Assembly (NCBI GenBank): GCA_028751875.1
Contig: CM054167.1
Span: 18,426,604-18,490,603, forward strand
Origin: Rapana venosa
Lineage: Eukaryota; Mollusca; Gastropoda; Neogastropoda; Muricidae
Length of the DNA: 64,000 bases
Reading direction: 5' to 3'
The stretch's first letter is position 1. Every line of letters begins with the position of its first letter. Positions 53,193 to 57,627 of the stretch are shown here, piece after piece. Made by a program: the position numbers and the translations under genes. The notes under the pieces are model-generated. The model had not been told where the DNA came from. It saw only the letters and a list, made by a program, of their open reading frames with translations, and searched no databases.

Positions 53193-53682
53193 TTTCATAT
53201 GAAAATAGACTGATACATTTGTCTGACTTCATTTGCTTTAACAAGCACTGTAGTTAAATTAGTAATGTTTCAGTGTCTGAGAAATAGGTACACAGAATGA
53301 TGTATGTTTTCCTTTTCTTCTTTTATCCCTTTACAAAATGTAGCTCTCATCCAGAGGACTTTGACATTCAGTTCGATTTTTTCGTCAATCTGAGAAGAAA
53401 GGGCAAGGCTGGACCCAGAACCTCACGGTTTACTTGTTGGCAGGCGAACGTCTTACCTATCCTGCCAGCCTCCTTTTTTACTTAATTATTATTTTTTATA
53501 TATAATTGGAACACAACTTACCTGTCCATGTCCTGTCGAAGTTTCTGGGCCATAGCAGACTGCTGTGTACCCTCCTCTTTCTTCACACGTGAAATGAAAG
53601 CTGGGTTCAGGTTTAAGGTGTCCGTGGCTGTCATTCTTTCTGAAGAGGCAGGCGGGTCTTTGCGATTCTTTACTTTGGCCAT
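19468..53682 (-). CDS. BTBD8-like protein (two BTB domains, BACK-like region); gene span, ten coding exons, 3' end not found
   Basis: Ten exons on the - strand (53682 to 19468) join in phase at GT-AG junctions into about 787 residues. Exons 2-4 give a first, divergent BTB domain; the long exon 4 adds an acidic Ser/Thr/Pro/Glu-rich linker and starts the second BTB domain. Exons 5-6 complete it (CILASRCLYFEAMFAGVW, then YMLLFLYGAMLEVPAAD and GLKDWL). Exons 7-10 give helical BACK-like repeats. Domain order and local motifs (FLAHR before CILASR; ARDFCHFFHK after the second BTB) match BTBD8 as I know it. The vertebrate protein continues into a long disordered C-terminus linked to clathrin/AP-2 endocytosis; here the open codon after exon 10 means the gene continues, perhaps outside the window. 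A cytoplasmic adaptor role is inferred. Confidence 0.85.
19802..20102 (-). repeat. tRNA/5S chimeric SINE copy 1
   Basis: Full copy on the - strand. The 5' end has the tRNA A box (type 'tagctcagtgg'), then 5S rRNA-like 'aagttaagcagcgtcg' and 'ggatgggtgacc', and the 3' end closes with 'ctttacctttt'-type sequence. Confidence 0.9.
20208..20575 (-). repeat. SINE-B full-length copy
   Basis: Read on the - strand: tRNA-like head with 'ggcaggatggttaagacg' (A box) and 'gggtttgattccc' (B box), the 'cagtttgac' and 'gaactgaatgtc' segment, the shared core, and the LINE-type 3' tail with 'agcgctatataaattccata' and (ATT)n. Confidence 0.9.
20650..20900 (+). repeat. SINE-B 5' part, fused to SINE-E 3' part
   Basis: The head ('ggcaggatggttaagacg') and core belong to SINE-B, but the sequence continues to 21085 with the SINE-E ending ('caccattggtaaatctcgga'). 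It is a mosaic of the two families. Confidence 0.75.
21270..21770 (+). mobile_element. CR1/L2-like LINE 3' fragment
   Basis: It encodes YTPSRSLRSATDTLSLRIPR and FNQSTIGCRSF, the C-terminus also present at 34591-34908. A CT microsatellite interrupts the ORF, and a frame break precedes 'gacactttcaaatccagtct'. The untranslated 3' end closes with 'gcaagatatagcgctatata' and (ATT)n. Confidence 0.9.
21796..22170 (-). repeat. SINE-F, Leu/Ser-tRNA-like head
   Basis: On the - strand it starts with A box 'tagccgagtggttaagactg' variant and B box 'gggttcaaatc'. A body with 'gatcccgtaattcatgtc' follows, and the end carries 'ctcaccattggtgaacctcg'. Relatives lie at 46366-46705, 51700-52035, 23728-23806 and 47875-48047. 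The 3' end is shared with SINE-E. Confidence 0.85.
22636..23067 (-). mobile_element. MITE, inverted copy of 12712-13193
   Basis: The ends 'gtgaccctctaccac' and 'gtggtggagtgtcac' form the inverted repeat. Internal blocks match the other copy in reverse. The stretch from 22171 to 22635 shows no recognisable feature. Confidence 0.7.
23220..23625 (+). mobile_element. LINE C-terminal fragment (CCHC)
   Basis: It encodes CPLCKQTVEDEVHFVLCCPV, a zinc-knuckle-like C-terminus (C-x2-C-H-C pattern) typical of non-LTR retrotransposons, followed by FRFCLLMASSHPEIVRSLAL. It ends with a 'gggccaatggcc' hairpin-like 3' end similar to that at 30405. Confidence 0.8.
23728..23806 (-). repeat. SINE-F fragment and AT/GT microsatellite
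   Basis: It shares 'gctgggtatgtttgt' and 'cgtaacccaccaaac' with the SINE-F body. A TA/TG microsatellite follows at 23816-23888. Confidence 0.75.
23895..24515. other. Unassigned stretch
   Basis: An open - strand frame at 23918-24208 (about 96 codons, CRPCAMKPRYRPHGDLSFKA) has ordinary composition, but I recognise no family and see no clear splice sites. The rest holds nothing recognisable. It lies inside the BTBD8-like intron. Confidence 0.3.
24519..24900 (+). repeat. SINE-E copy with duplicated core
   Basis: A block of about 100 bp ('ccattcctacat' through 'acaacctgttt') is present twice in tandem (24519-24617 and 24618-24720). Then come the 'agaagagtaggcc' block and the 3' signature ('ccattggtgaaccttggagc'). 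Confidence 0.8.
24905..25318 (-). repeat. SINE-C copy
   Basis: Inverted counterpart of 4014-4445. It has the B box ('ggttcgaatcc' on the - strand), the A box ('tggtctagaggtaacg') and the 'ctccccgggggagag' body motif. Nearly full-length. Confidence 0.9.
25385..25575 (+). repeat. Interspersed repeat family D, truncated
   Basis: Blocks 'cagtataaacagcatcccc' and 'ttcttcctggcaccacc' match 5228-5545. Confidence 0.8.
25578..26277 (+). mobile_element. Candidate TTAA-type (piggyBac-like) MITE
   Basis: The left end is 'ttaactgcccagtg', and the right end read inward is 'ttaaccactagaatgcccc'. Both start with TTAA, but the terminal match is imperfect. Near the right end a 20-bp inverted repeat built on 'ccccggaaattttcc' (26191-26210 against 26239-26258) can fold into a hairpin. 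No ORF. The family assignment is an inference from TTAA. Confidence 0.45.
26279..26522 (-). other. Coding-like fragment, unrecognised
   Basis: A - strand frame of ordinary amino-acid composition (NLRADIWPTDLSADDGRTNS, then DPWREGLQQRTTAAFARASG and KAEEALEKLVPAHPN) begins after a plausible acceptor (TTTTCCTCCAG) at 26523. It runs into the right end of the adjacent MITE. Exons 9 and 10 of the BTBD8-like gene join well without it, so it may be a retroelement fragment or an alternative exon. Confidence 0.3.
26770..26990 (+). repeat. Polypyrimidine (CT/CTTT) tract
   Basis: About 220 bp of C and T only apart from a few bases. No feature is seen from 26523 to 26770 or from 27000 to 27230. Confidence 0.9.
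27240..27742 (+). repeat. C/T-rich tract next to exon 9
   Basis: About 500 bp of C runs and CT repeats with occasional CAC, ending about 20 bp before the donor of exon 9. On the transcribed strand it is a purine tract. Confidence 0.95.
27765..27917 (-). CDS. BTBD8-like exon 9
   Basis: 153 bp, phase 0 at both ends, acceptor GGGGACAAG (no pyrimidine tract beyond GT repeats), donor CAG|GTACTG. It encodes DGAWCMDVLEESYTMVVSLL and QPEVACDVYSALQQLLADS. Six extra copies of its acceptor edge lie upstream at 28287-29155, so the true acceptor choice needs transcript evidence. Confidence 0.8.
27966..28266 (-). repeat. tRNA/5S chimeric SINE copy 2
   Basis: Full copy with both the tRNA-like A-box region ('gagctatccc' end in + orientation) and the 5S-derived blocks. 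A 34-bp tail fragment of the same family lies at 29184-29217. Confidence 0.9.
28287..29183 (-). repeat. (ATAC)n array carrying six copies of the exon-9 acceptor edge
   Basis: TACATACA/TATATACA microsatellite units alternate with a ~45-bp block matching the first ~27 bp of exon 9 plus its upstream acceptor. Copies start at about 28287, 28384, 28733, 28848, 28991 and 29105. On the - strand each reads GT-rich sequence, (C)GACAAG or its variant, then the exon start, ending where exon 9 encodes DVL. Confidence 0.9.
29218..29580 (+). repeat. C-rich (CCCCCACC)n tract
   Basis: About 360 bp of C with A and T interruptions, ending 6 bp from the exon 8 donor. The poly-C stretch at 29530-29547 is pure. 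Confidence 0.95.
29587..29769 (-). CDS. BTBD8-like exon 8
   Basis: 183 bp, phase 0 at both ends, acceptor GTGGCAG, donor AAG|GTTGGT. It encodes SVQNITLMLLDSHVLVRCLQ, then LAALQVMDAALAFCAAHFPR, helical repeat region. It is GC-rich compared with other exons. Confidence 0.85.
29840..30460 (+). mobile_element. LINE C-terminal fragment
   Basis: A 172-codon frame (29861-30379) ends in FCSQCDGQQIEDVCHFLLVC, a CCHC-type C-terminus, preceded by RAICLLRSNRLPLNG. The 3' end has 'gggccatatggcctgcaaaa' and (TTATTG)n. It resembles 23220-23625 and is the best-preserved piece of this family here. It is on the strand opposite the host gene. Confidence 0.85.
30622..30866 (-). repeat. SINE-B, headless copy
   Basis: It starts (on the - strand) at 'gtccttcggatgagac' and ends in the LINE-type tail. 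Flanking 'tttA' bases (30618-30621 and after 30866) fit a short target duplication. Confidence 0.8.
30937..31228 (-). repeat. tRNA/5S chimeric SINE copy 3
   Basis: Full copy on the - strand. It lies 57 bp from an inverted copy at 31286. Confidence 0.95.
31286..31576 (+). repeat. tRNA/5S chimeric SINE copy 4 (reference copy)
   Basis: The clearest copy. It opens 'ggggatgggatagctcag' with a tRNA A box, then after about 20 bp becomes 5S rRNA-like: 'aagttaagcagcgtcg' (5S box A), 'gtggttaccact' and 'tggatgggtgaccg' (5S box C). A 190-bp body ends 'gggactcctttacctttt'. It could be transcribed by Pol III from either promoter type. Confidence 0.95.
31622..31945 (-). repeat. SINE-I with internal GA microsatellite
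   Basis: On the - strand: 'cagcaggtggacaaaaa' and 'gttctattccaccccaacac', then (CT)n of about 180 bp, then 'cccctaagggcggggactg' and the SINE-A tail. The same order occurs at 46140-46362 with a much shorter CT run, so the microsatellite is part of the family. Confidence 0.85.
32150..32785 (+). repeat. SINE-A split by a SINE-B insertion
   Basis: The head (32157-32207, 'gacgacccaggtttgattcc') and the body from 32509 belong to one SINE-A copy. The interruption is flanked by the direct repeat 'ggaatattt' (32199-32207 and 32509-32517). Confidence 0.9.
32208..32508 (-). repeat. SINE-B headless copy, nested
   Basis: It begins at 'gtccttcggatgagac' on the - strand and ends with the 'agcgctatataaattccat' tail and (ATT)n. 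A 26-base C run (32284-32309) sits inside. Confidence 0.9.
32800..33185 (+). mobile_element. LINE 3' end, same family as 14523-15075
   Basis: 'catatcatacttgactgcc', 'gtcccataggacatttgtt' and 'cacttaaagtggaaagatg' match the 3' end of that copy. The coding part is broken. It ends in (CTA)n. Confidence 0.8.
33205..33560 (+). repeat. SINE-A copy
   Basis: It has core, 'gagtaggccattgtgtgctg' and the tail 'attccattatcctcga'. A fragment of a second copy is joined at its 5' end. Confidence 0.85.
33640..34040 (+). repeat. Interspersed repeat family D, with internal duplication
   Basis: The 'cttctggaaattctgtgcc' and 'aggaattccctc' region occurs twice in diverged form (33650-33700 and 33775-33815). The rest matches 5228-5545 to its end. 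Confidence 0.8.
34100..34320. repeat. CA microsatellite and SINE-F trace
   Basis: (CA)n at 34111-34170. A weak SINE-F body trace ('catgctggattt' and 'cataacccagcg') lies at 34257-34312. Confidence 0.7.
34345..35760 (-). mobile_element. CR1/L2-like LINE, 5'-truncated and dead
   Basis: The - strand encodes the reverse transcriptase palm and thumb: LECGVPQGSVMGSVLFTLYT, then HHFYADDSQI (catalytic YADD) and LQLNADKTETM, continuing to LILSRLDYCNSLLAGLPAS. A TGA breaks the frame at 34950; the C-terminus (SLHWLPVPQRVNYKISTLCY, YTPSRSLHSAADILSLRIPR) continues in another frame. Upstream, LDWLITNVSSLPSS runs abruptly into WFSSYLTDRF, an internal deletion. The 3' end 'gcaagatatagcg' plus (ATT)n is shared with SINE-B. 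Clade assignment is by C-terminal motif only. Confidence 0.9.
35761..36440. repeat. Spacer with GA microsatellites
   Basis: No gene. (GA)n tracts lie at 36078-36230 and 36335-36434 and are mixed with GGGA steps. Confidence 0.9.
36450..36797 (-). repeat. SINE-A full-length copy
   Basis: On the - strand: 'acgggatagcctggtggtta' (A box), 'gacccgggttcaattc' (B box), 'ggagttaacatcagtgccga', core, then the tail 'attatcctcaaaataaaag'. A GA tract follows at 36800-36850. Confidence 0.95.
37131..37322 (-). CDS. BTBD8-like exon 7
   Basis: 192 bp, phase 0 at both ends, acceptor CTGTGCAG, donor ATG|GTAAGG. It encodes a BACK-like helical segment: DVLVLASQFNLTSLAERGK, WVTTHFRRIWEMPNFSSLP and CTKSVIDQM. Confidence 0.9.
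37440..37680 (+). repeat. SINE-A head and (GA)n tract
   Basis: 'acgggatagcctggtggtta' starts a SINE-A head that diverges after 60 bp. (TA)n and (GA)n follow at 37557-37672. Confidence 0.85.
37680..38325 (+). repeat. SINE-E copy split by a SINE-B insertion
   Basis: The host copy runs 37680-37957 and 38219-38325. It is split by a headless SINE-B at 37958-38218 (- strand), flanked by 'tattta' on both sides (37952-37957 and 38219-38224). Removing the insert restores the family sequence 'ttgtatttagacatc'. Confidence 0.9.
38815..39050 (-). repeat. Two displaced copies of the exon-6 donor edge
   Basis: 'actcactttatgaaa' followed by 'gaaatggcaga' recurs at about 38827 and 38930, in ~100-bp units with 'tatagacactag'. 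On the - strand each contains AAA|GTGAGT. The 38326-38814 stretch before them holds no recognised feature. Confidence 0.85.
39170..39330 (+). repeat. Minisatellite of ~30 bp
   Basis: 'gatcttgtgccatttctttg' variants repeat five times with 'cttttatcga' spacers. Confidence 0.85.
39420..39699 (-). repeat. 27-bp minisatellite, left part
   Basis: About ten diverged 27-bp units with 'gaagatcctgtgccatt' and 'catcatctt'/'cattatcct'. It is continuous with 41913-42285 once the pogo element is removed. On the - strand all units are in one open frame (MAQDLQDNE type). Confidence 0.9.
39963..40133 (+). CDS. CENP-B/pogo-type HTH protein, short
   Basis: A 56-residue frame starting MSEGKKRTSLSLSEKLEII: the basic start and first helix of the CENP-B N-terminal HTH domain of pogo/Tigger transposases, followed by KGKVAIAEEVVVPFTTLCN and IWRDR. 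It stops at 40133, so it would supply DNA binding without catalysis, or be the first exon of a spliced fusion with the downstream ORF. The repeated CGGTTATAAGGA motif at both element ends is the likely binding site (inference). Confidence 0.7.
   Translation: MSEGKKRTSLSLSEKLEIIRKIQANPLKGKVAIAEEVVVPFTTLCNIWRDRQRYLN
40263..41027 (+). CDS. OTU-domain cysteine protease carried by the transposon
   Basis: A 254-residue frame. Residues 1-90 are charged, Gly/Glu-rich and low-complexity. From about 90, FHLTNKEWRKEQCKRLGFPY leads to IAGDGNCLYRALS, the OTU signature with Asp144 and Cys147; WGSDVEIFAAATLLQTTVVV follows, and HFEEKIYL closes with a candidate catalytic His247. OTU proteases cleave ubiquitin or related conjugates; the substrate here is unknown. 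An upstream in-frame stop separates it from the HTH ORF. The frame is intact although the element lacks a transposase, suggesting selection or youth. Confidence 0.8.
   Translation: MQTPIKKRRDGKDVGRGGEKACSSEYGGVGGMSREEWGGGVGGGGGWSRPAEEETGKRDEGERVQGRREDDDGNEARKEHDDAYTGIEITKVQNPEPDRFHLTNKEWRKEQCKRLGFPYPKVLPDREIKQQLRPPYEVDKIAGDGNCLYRALSFELCGTQDQHERLKEMLLDFMLENQEKFAGYVGGDLGSYLTQHTMQARAWGSDVEIFAAATLLQTTVVVYTAITPFSRKWLTHNPLFRIPHAPHFEEKIYL
41913..42285 (-). repeat. 27-bp minisatellite, right part
   Basis: About 13 units, the middle ones nearly identical ('gaagatcctgtgccatttc' plus 'attatctt'). It is the younger, more homogeneous half of the array interrupted by the transposon. Confidence 0.95.
42310..42460 (-). 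repeat. Two further copies of the exon-6 donor edge
   Basis: 'actcactttatgaaag' and 'ggcagaaatcaaaagaaaat' occur at about 42331 and 42428. Both hold AAA|GTGAGT on the - strand, immediately downstream of the real donor at 42511. Confidence 0.9.
42511..42685 (-). CDS. BTBD8-like exon 6
   Basis: 175 bp, acceptor TTTGTTCAG, donor AAA|GTGAGT. It encodes VSARAVKYMLLFLYGAMLE, then DMFGVEGLKDWL and ARDFCHFFHK, closing the second BTB domain. Both of its edges have been copied into flanking tandem repeats (38815-42460 and 42690-43640). Confidence 0.9.
42690..43660 (-). repeat. ~85-bp tandem repeat built from the exon-6 acceptor edge
   Basis: About ten units carry 'ctgaaaaagacatgcacaat', 'cctccactatacataacgcc' and 'aatatgaatatc'. 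On the - strand each ends in TTTTTCAG followed by 'ctaacactgaactc'. The segment next to the real acceptor (GTCTTTGTTCAG|CGTCAGCG) is clearly the same unit. A more distant copy at 43575-43650 also includes 'gtacttcacagc', which is exon-6 sequence. Confidence 0.9.
43661..43980. other. Spacer
   Basis: There is a weak further trace of the exon-6 edge at 43676-43705 ('cttcgcagtttggacac'). Otherwise nothing is recognised. Confidence 0.4.
43986..44363 (+). repeat. SINE-B reference copy
   Basis: It shows tRNA-like head ('ggcaggatggttgagacg' A box, 'gggtttgattccc' B box), 'cgccctttcttcccagtttg', core ('cttcagatgagactataaac'), 'gagtaggccattgtgtgccg' and the LINE-type 3' tail 'agcgctatataaattccata' with (ATT)n. 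Confidence 0.95.
44455..44770 (-). repeat. SINE-E copy
   Basis: Diverged. The 3' end with 'gaggttcaccaatgg' abuts a G-rich run (44458-44490). Confidence 0.8.
44812..45167 (-). repeat. SINE-A full-length copy
   Basis: Well preserved, with A box ('gatagcctagtggtcagaac' on the - strand) and B box ('ggttcgattcccg'). A partial SINE-E head follows at 45168-45280, then a C run (45297-45332). Confidence 0.95.
45356..45601 (-). repeat. SINE-B headless copy
   Basis: It begins at 'gtccctcggatgagac' on the - strand and ends with the LINE-type tail and (ATT)n. It lies 63 bp downstream of the exon 5 donor. Confidence 0.9.
45664..45753 (-). CDS. BTBD8-like exon 5
   Basis: 90 bp with acceptor GTCCTCAG and donor GG|GTAAGA. 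It encodes CILASRCLYFEAMFAGVW followed by TESGEAEIELHG, the classic BTB helix carrying the S-R-x-x-F motif. The phase fits both neighbours, which makes this short exon secure. Confidence 0.9.
45779..46078 (-). repeat. SINE-A with a LINE-tail insertion
   Basis: A + strand fragment 'gcgctttgaattgttgcttt' through (ATT)n (45868-45940) interrupts the SINE-A tail between 'tccagtccccgtg' and 'tgcggttttgtaaa'. Confidence 0.85.
46140..46362 (+). repeat. SINE-I copy
   Basis: 'tagccctgtggttaaaac' (A box), 'cttaggttcaatcc' (B box), short (CT)n, 'ccctaagggcagggactgga' and the tail 'attatcctcgaaataaaaga'. This copy shows the tRNA head of the family. Confidence 0.85.
46366..46705 (+). repeat. SINE-F copy
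   Basis: The head is partly lost; the B box 'gggttcaaatc' remains. The body 'gatcccgtaattcatgtcag' and 3' end 'aaaatctcaccgtt' are clear. No feature is recognised at 46706-47080. Confidence 0.9.
47083..47432 (-). repeat. SINE-A full-length copy
   Basis: It has tail, core, 'gttaactccaggagaaaata' and the tRNA head ending 'ctaggctatcccg'. A fragment of family D, reversed, lies at about 47690-47740 ('gttaagcacctcataagtca'). Confidence 0.95.
47865..48047 (+). repeat. SINE-F fragment with a 27-bp perfect hairpin
   Basis: 47865-47891 and 47903-47929 are exact reverse complements with an 11-base loop; the arms are SINE-F body sequence ('cgtaacccatcgagtgctga'). The rest of the SINE-F 3' end follows to 48047, near the exon 4 donor. 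Confidence 0.95.
48142..49227 (-). CDS. BTBD8-like exon 4 (linker plus start of BTB2)
   Basis: 1086 bp. It opens with VLYTSDDVDTKFVLDALKK, closing the first BTB domain. About 290 residues of low-complexity acidic sequence follow, rich in S, T, P, E and D. It ends with GLADGLLQCYLQQDYTD and EGHQFLAHR, the first strands of the second BTB domain. The donor is CACAG|GTGAGT. The linker is likely disordered. Confidence 0.9.
49320..50245. repeat. Intron 3: LINE-tail fragment, CA tract and A-rich spacer
   Basis: A reversed LINE/SINE-B tail lies at 49445-49515, CA/CGCA repeats at 49570-49640, and a long A-rich stretch at 49740-50215. No exon is seen. Confidence 0.7.
50246..50350 (-). CDS. BTBD8-like exon 3
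   Basis: 105 bp, acceptor TGTGCAG, donor AA|GTAACT. It encodes LKNVFDDLWYENSSEG and EETKEFMK, the middle of the first BTB domain. Phases match exons 2 and 4. Confidence 0.85.
50351..52035. repeat. Intron 2, partly SINE-F
   Basis: The stretch 50351-51690 is mostly unique, with a GT tract at 51070-51121. SINE-F (- strand) occupies 51700-52035. A (GAT)n run follows at 52120-52160 and a C run at 52360-52378. Confidence 0.75.
52459..52545 (-). CDS. BTBD8-like exon 2
   Basis: 87 bp, acceptor TTTTTCAG, donor AG|GTGGGG. It encodes EEQMFADMQFVSDSQSIPGH, the start of a BTB fold (D-F-V strand followed by the GHK turn), ending LVLRSR. Confidence 0.85.
52546..53521. repeat. Intron 1 repeats
   Basis: C run (52630-52645), G run (53002-53022), (CA)n at 53141-53190, and a 5' SINE-B fragment on the - strand (53343-53476) with 'gtaaaccgtgaggttctggg'. 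No other exon is seen. Confidence 0.8.
53522..53682 (-). CDS. BTBD8-like exon 1 (start codon)
   Basis: The ATG at 53682 follows an in-frame region without other candidates. The exon encodes a basic, Ser-rich N-terminus ending SAMAQKLRQDMDR, a short helix before the first BTB domain. The donor is CAG|GTAAGT, leaving two bases of an AGR codon. Confidence 0.85.
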
Positions 53683-54132
53683 AGTGAGTTAAATTGAAGT
53701 GTTGTGTGATCCGAGGTGTTTTTTTTCTTCAGTTAACTTGTATTTTTTTTTGTAAAGGTGCTTCTTTCTAACACTCTATGGATCCCATGATTAAATCCTG
53801 TAGAAAGAAAAAAAAATGTATTTGAGTCTGTGCATACACACACTGACAAATACACCATGACGAGCAGCAGTTGAGCTCATAAAGTCCTGTAAGATTTGAA
53901 AAATCATACTCCCCTCTGTACCCTTTCCAGGTCAATTTATAGGTCTATGCAAATATTATTTTGCGCACACTACAATCATAGACTTTTCGTAGTGTTATTC
54001 ACACACATGTGATAGAGAGGGAGAGAGATGGGGATGTGGAGAGAGAGAGGGGGGGGGGGAGGCAAGGCAAGGCAAGGTAAACTTCAAAGATAAGAGATAA
54101 GCAATGCTATTATTACTTTGACATCCAGTCCC

Positions 54133-54220
<88 letters not shown>

Positions 54221-54332
54221 CAGACAGAGACACAGAGAGATGGGGGGGGGGGGGGGGGGGGCAAGGCAAGGTAAACTTCAAAGATAGTACTAGATAAGCA
54301 ATGCTATTTTTTCTTTGACATCCAGTCCCTAC

Positions 54333-54380
<48 letters not shown>

Positions 54381-55209
54381 TATATATATATAACAAACAG
54401 AGAGAGACAGGGAGAAAAAGAGGGTGTGTATGAGTGAGCAAGTATGTATTTCCAGATGGCACATTGAATAAGCAAAGTGTGTGTGTGTGTGTGTGTGTTG
54501 TGAGCGGGCGCGCGCGCGTGTATGTGTGCGTGCGTGCACGCACGCGCGCGCGTGTGTGTATCACTATATCATAGCGTATGTATAACGACTCTGTGCATGT
54601 ACAATAATATGCACAAGTGATTTAGAAACATGAGAACTTTAATCAGTAACATACTAACTTGAAAATTAAAGGCGCTATTTTGTCAAAATTTCATCTAAAT
54701 AAGACGAAAACTTACCAATAGTAAAAGGTATTATAGCATCGGTTGATATCAAATCAAAGCACTTGTAGGCTTTTTAACTGCCTTTCTCTCTATTTCTGGA
54801 TATTTGACTCACTCTAAGGATTTGTTTACATTGGAAATCAGCTCAACTCGAAACGTGACCATGGACAAATCTCTCAATCAAAGATCAATTTTTTTATCCA
54901 GCACATTCGGGATTGTACATTAGAAATTTGTCTTACTATATACAGACAGGACTGGGCTGAGGGTCTTGCAGAGATAATGAAATAAAACAAGGCTGATATT
55001 AATAATTTTGCACCCTGCCAGGCGACAGCTAACTTTGGTATTCAAAAGTACCTCCACATAGAAAAAATGCAAGGGAAGCAACTGACTTTCAGACTCGTAA
55101 AAGTGCAGGTCACTTAGGCTACACACCGGTATTAATTTGGGGGTCATGTAGTATCTTGTATAGAGTGTTCGTGGAAAAAAATGTTGGTGATCTTCACAGA
55201 TACTTTTAA

Positions 55210-55560
55210 GCATGAAAAAATGAACTGTGCACTTGTTTTGGGATTGGGGACATAGAGCAATACCAGGTAGTCACGAGAAAGTTGGAAATAATCATCAAAT
55301 GAGGATTGCCTGTATTCCTACAGCGCTGACCCCGAGCATGCATATTGGGGTAAGGAAGCTAGCAGACAACAAAGGACTGAGGGGGTACAGTGTTTGCTGA
55401 AATTTTTTTTAATTCAAACCTACCAAATTTGTTCAAAATCACATGAGTTTTGAGTCAGAGGCTAGTCTTTCACAAAAAGTGGTTTTTATTTCTGTGGATG
55501 CCTTAGTACGTGCGGTATGAATATAAGAGTCGCATAGAAAAACAGAAGGAAAAAAAGTGA
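55210..55560 (+). repeat. Interspersed repeat family H, copy 1
   Basis: 'caataccaggtagtca', 'gagaaagttggaaat', 'gcatattg' and 'caaaatcacatgagtttt' are shared in order with 59585-59945. No ORF; class unknown. Confidence 0.85.
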
Positions 55561-55799
55561 TTTTTTTTAAAATACTGGTGTGCAGCCTTATTGCTCTAAA
55601 GCTTCGACTTGTATGGAACACATCACACACAGTACTTCACATCTACAAAGAATTCCCTCAGATGTATGTCAGCAGTTGCATTACACGATGAATCACACAA
55701 GCGCATTGCGCTCGCATCCACACTGTACAGTATGTGTGCCAATGTGCAGCGTATATTATCTCCCGAATGCCACTGTGACATACTGCCCCCCCACCCCTT

Positions 55800-55913
55800 C
55801 CCCCTCTCTCTCTCTCTCTCTCTCTCTGGGGGGGGGGGGGGGGGGGTATAGTGTTCTCTTCAACATATATTACCATCCTCTTTTGAATGCCTTTTAAAGT
55901 CAATTTTCTTGAT

Positions 55914-55944
<31 letters not shown>

Positions 55945-55950
55945 GGGGTG
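55800..55950 (+). repeat. CT tract and two G runs
   Basis: (CT)n at 55804-55828, then G runs at 55828-55847 and 55923-55948. Confidence 0.9.
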
Positions 55951-56168
55951 GGTGAGAACAAGGTGTGGAAACTTAATTTTGTACCGTCAATAAAGAAAGG
56001 TAATTTTGACTTCACTTGACACTAGGCTAGACCTTAACGACTGTGTGATCTGTTTCTCCCTTATCGGCTCACCAACTGTGACGAACAAACCACTTTCAAA
56101 AACATGAGCCAGCACAGGCCTACATAATTATACTGCTGTATGTAGTAAACCACCACATGAAGACAAAC

Positions 56169-56841
56169 CTTAACTCATTGAGGTTGTGCCGAAGCTTAAG
56201 ATTCGGCACTCTTTTCCTTTACTGTGACTTGCCGAAGCTTAAGATTCGGCAGACTTACGATTTTTTTTTAAAAACACAAAGTAATGGTTAACTCAAGGGA
56301 AATTACTCTGGCCTGTAGGGCAATCATTTTTCTAAACACAGTTGCTTTCCTTGACCATAAGCTTGCCTAGTTTTTATCTGTTGGCCAATTTTCTTTGACA
56401 TGTTAACAAGTGATATCTTTGGGATTTCAGGCACCCCAATGTTATGATTCTTTAAAAAAAAAGTCTGTTGTACAAAAAGTGAAATCACATGGATTCAGCC
56501 AGCTTCAGGGAAGTTTACTTTGGTGAAAAATCATCACATTGGTTCAAGGGGACTAGTTGATGAATAGTTCAAGCCATTTAAGATACCAACCCTAATTTTC
56601 AAAACTGTTTATTTTTCAGCATTCAGTGACATATTTTGGAAATTTGTAAAAAATAAATACAGTCATCTATTAAAAAACTGTGAAACAATCTCAAAAGAAG
56701 ACATTATAAACTTTTCAATGATATATAATGAGTATGTCATTATTATGTTGGGTAAGTCTGCTGAATTTTTCAAATATAGCCAAAATCATGCGTCACCACA
56801 AAATGGCGGGATCCATTTCACTGCGACTCCAATGAGTTAAG
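56169..56841 (+). mobile_element. Candidate TTAA-type MITE
   Basis: The left end 'ttaactcattgaggt' and right end (reverse complement) 'ttaactcattggagt' match except for two bases, about 670 bp apart, and both begin with TTAA as in piggyBac-type insertions. There is no ORF. The two palindromes of 56186-56251 lie just inside its left end. Confidence 0.6.
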
Positions 56842-57504
56842 CAAGATACCCTTTAAAACAGAACGCAGATAAAGACAACCAATTTGTCCCACTTGGTCAA
56901 GGTCAAGGTTAACAATTCCATTGGGGAAAGCAGAGGCCTATTCCTATCTTTTGTCTATCACACTGAAGGTGTGTTTGAGGTGAGTTGGGTCTCTCTGGGA
57001 TATTTAATTTGTGGAAAGTTTGTTCTGTTTCCTTCATTTGTTTGCCGCTTTACTTCTTTCTGTGTCTTCTGTTGTTGTTTTATCTGATTGTTGTTGTGTT
57101 GATGTAGGCCTAGCTGATGCTTTTGTGTTGCTACTGCTGTTGTTTCGTAAATTGTCCAAACTAGACCAAATCTGAATGATGTATTATGTTGGATTTATTG
57201 TATTGCATTAGGCCTAAGTTGTACTGCATTGCATGGCATGGCATTGCCTATTATGACTTGTTCTGTATTGTGTTAAATTGTATTGTATTGTATTGCATAA
57301 TATATTTATAGTTTGCAGGATTCTATTGGGTGAAGGATGGGCCCATGAAGAGTGCGTTGGTTAGAGTATGGTGTCACCTCTTTTCCGATCATCTTTGAGT
57401 GCGTGCAATTATTTGCTTATCACGTGGATTGTTCTCCTCCTCAGGACCTCCCCCCCCCCCCCCCCTAAACAAACAGAAAATGAACACAATATGTTTGGGA
57501 ATCT

Positions 57505-57557
57505 AATGATGATGATGATGGTGGTGGTGGTGGTGGTGGTGGTGGTGGTGGTGGTGG

Positions 57558-57588
<31 letters not shown>

Positions 57589-57627
57589 GGTGGTGGTGGT
57601 GGTGGTGGTGGTGATGATGATGATGAT
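57505..57627 (+). repeat. (GAT)n/(GGT)n trinucleotide array
   Basis: Five ATG, thirteen GTG, five ATG, thirteen GTG, five ATG triplets: a symmetrical compound array. It ends 20 bp before a likely acceptor (TTTTCTACAG at 57637-57646), so it is probably intronic rather than leader. Confidence 0.95.
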
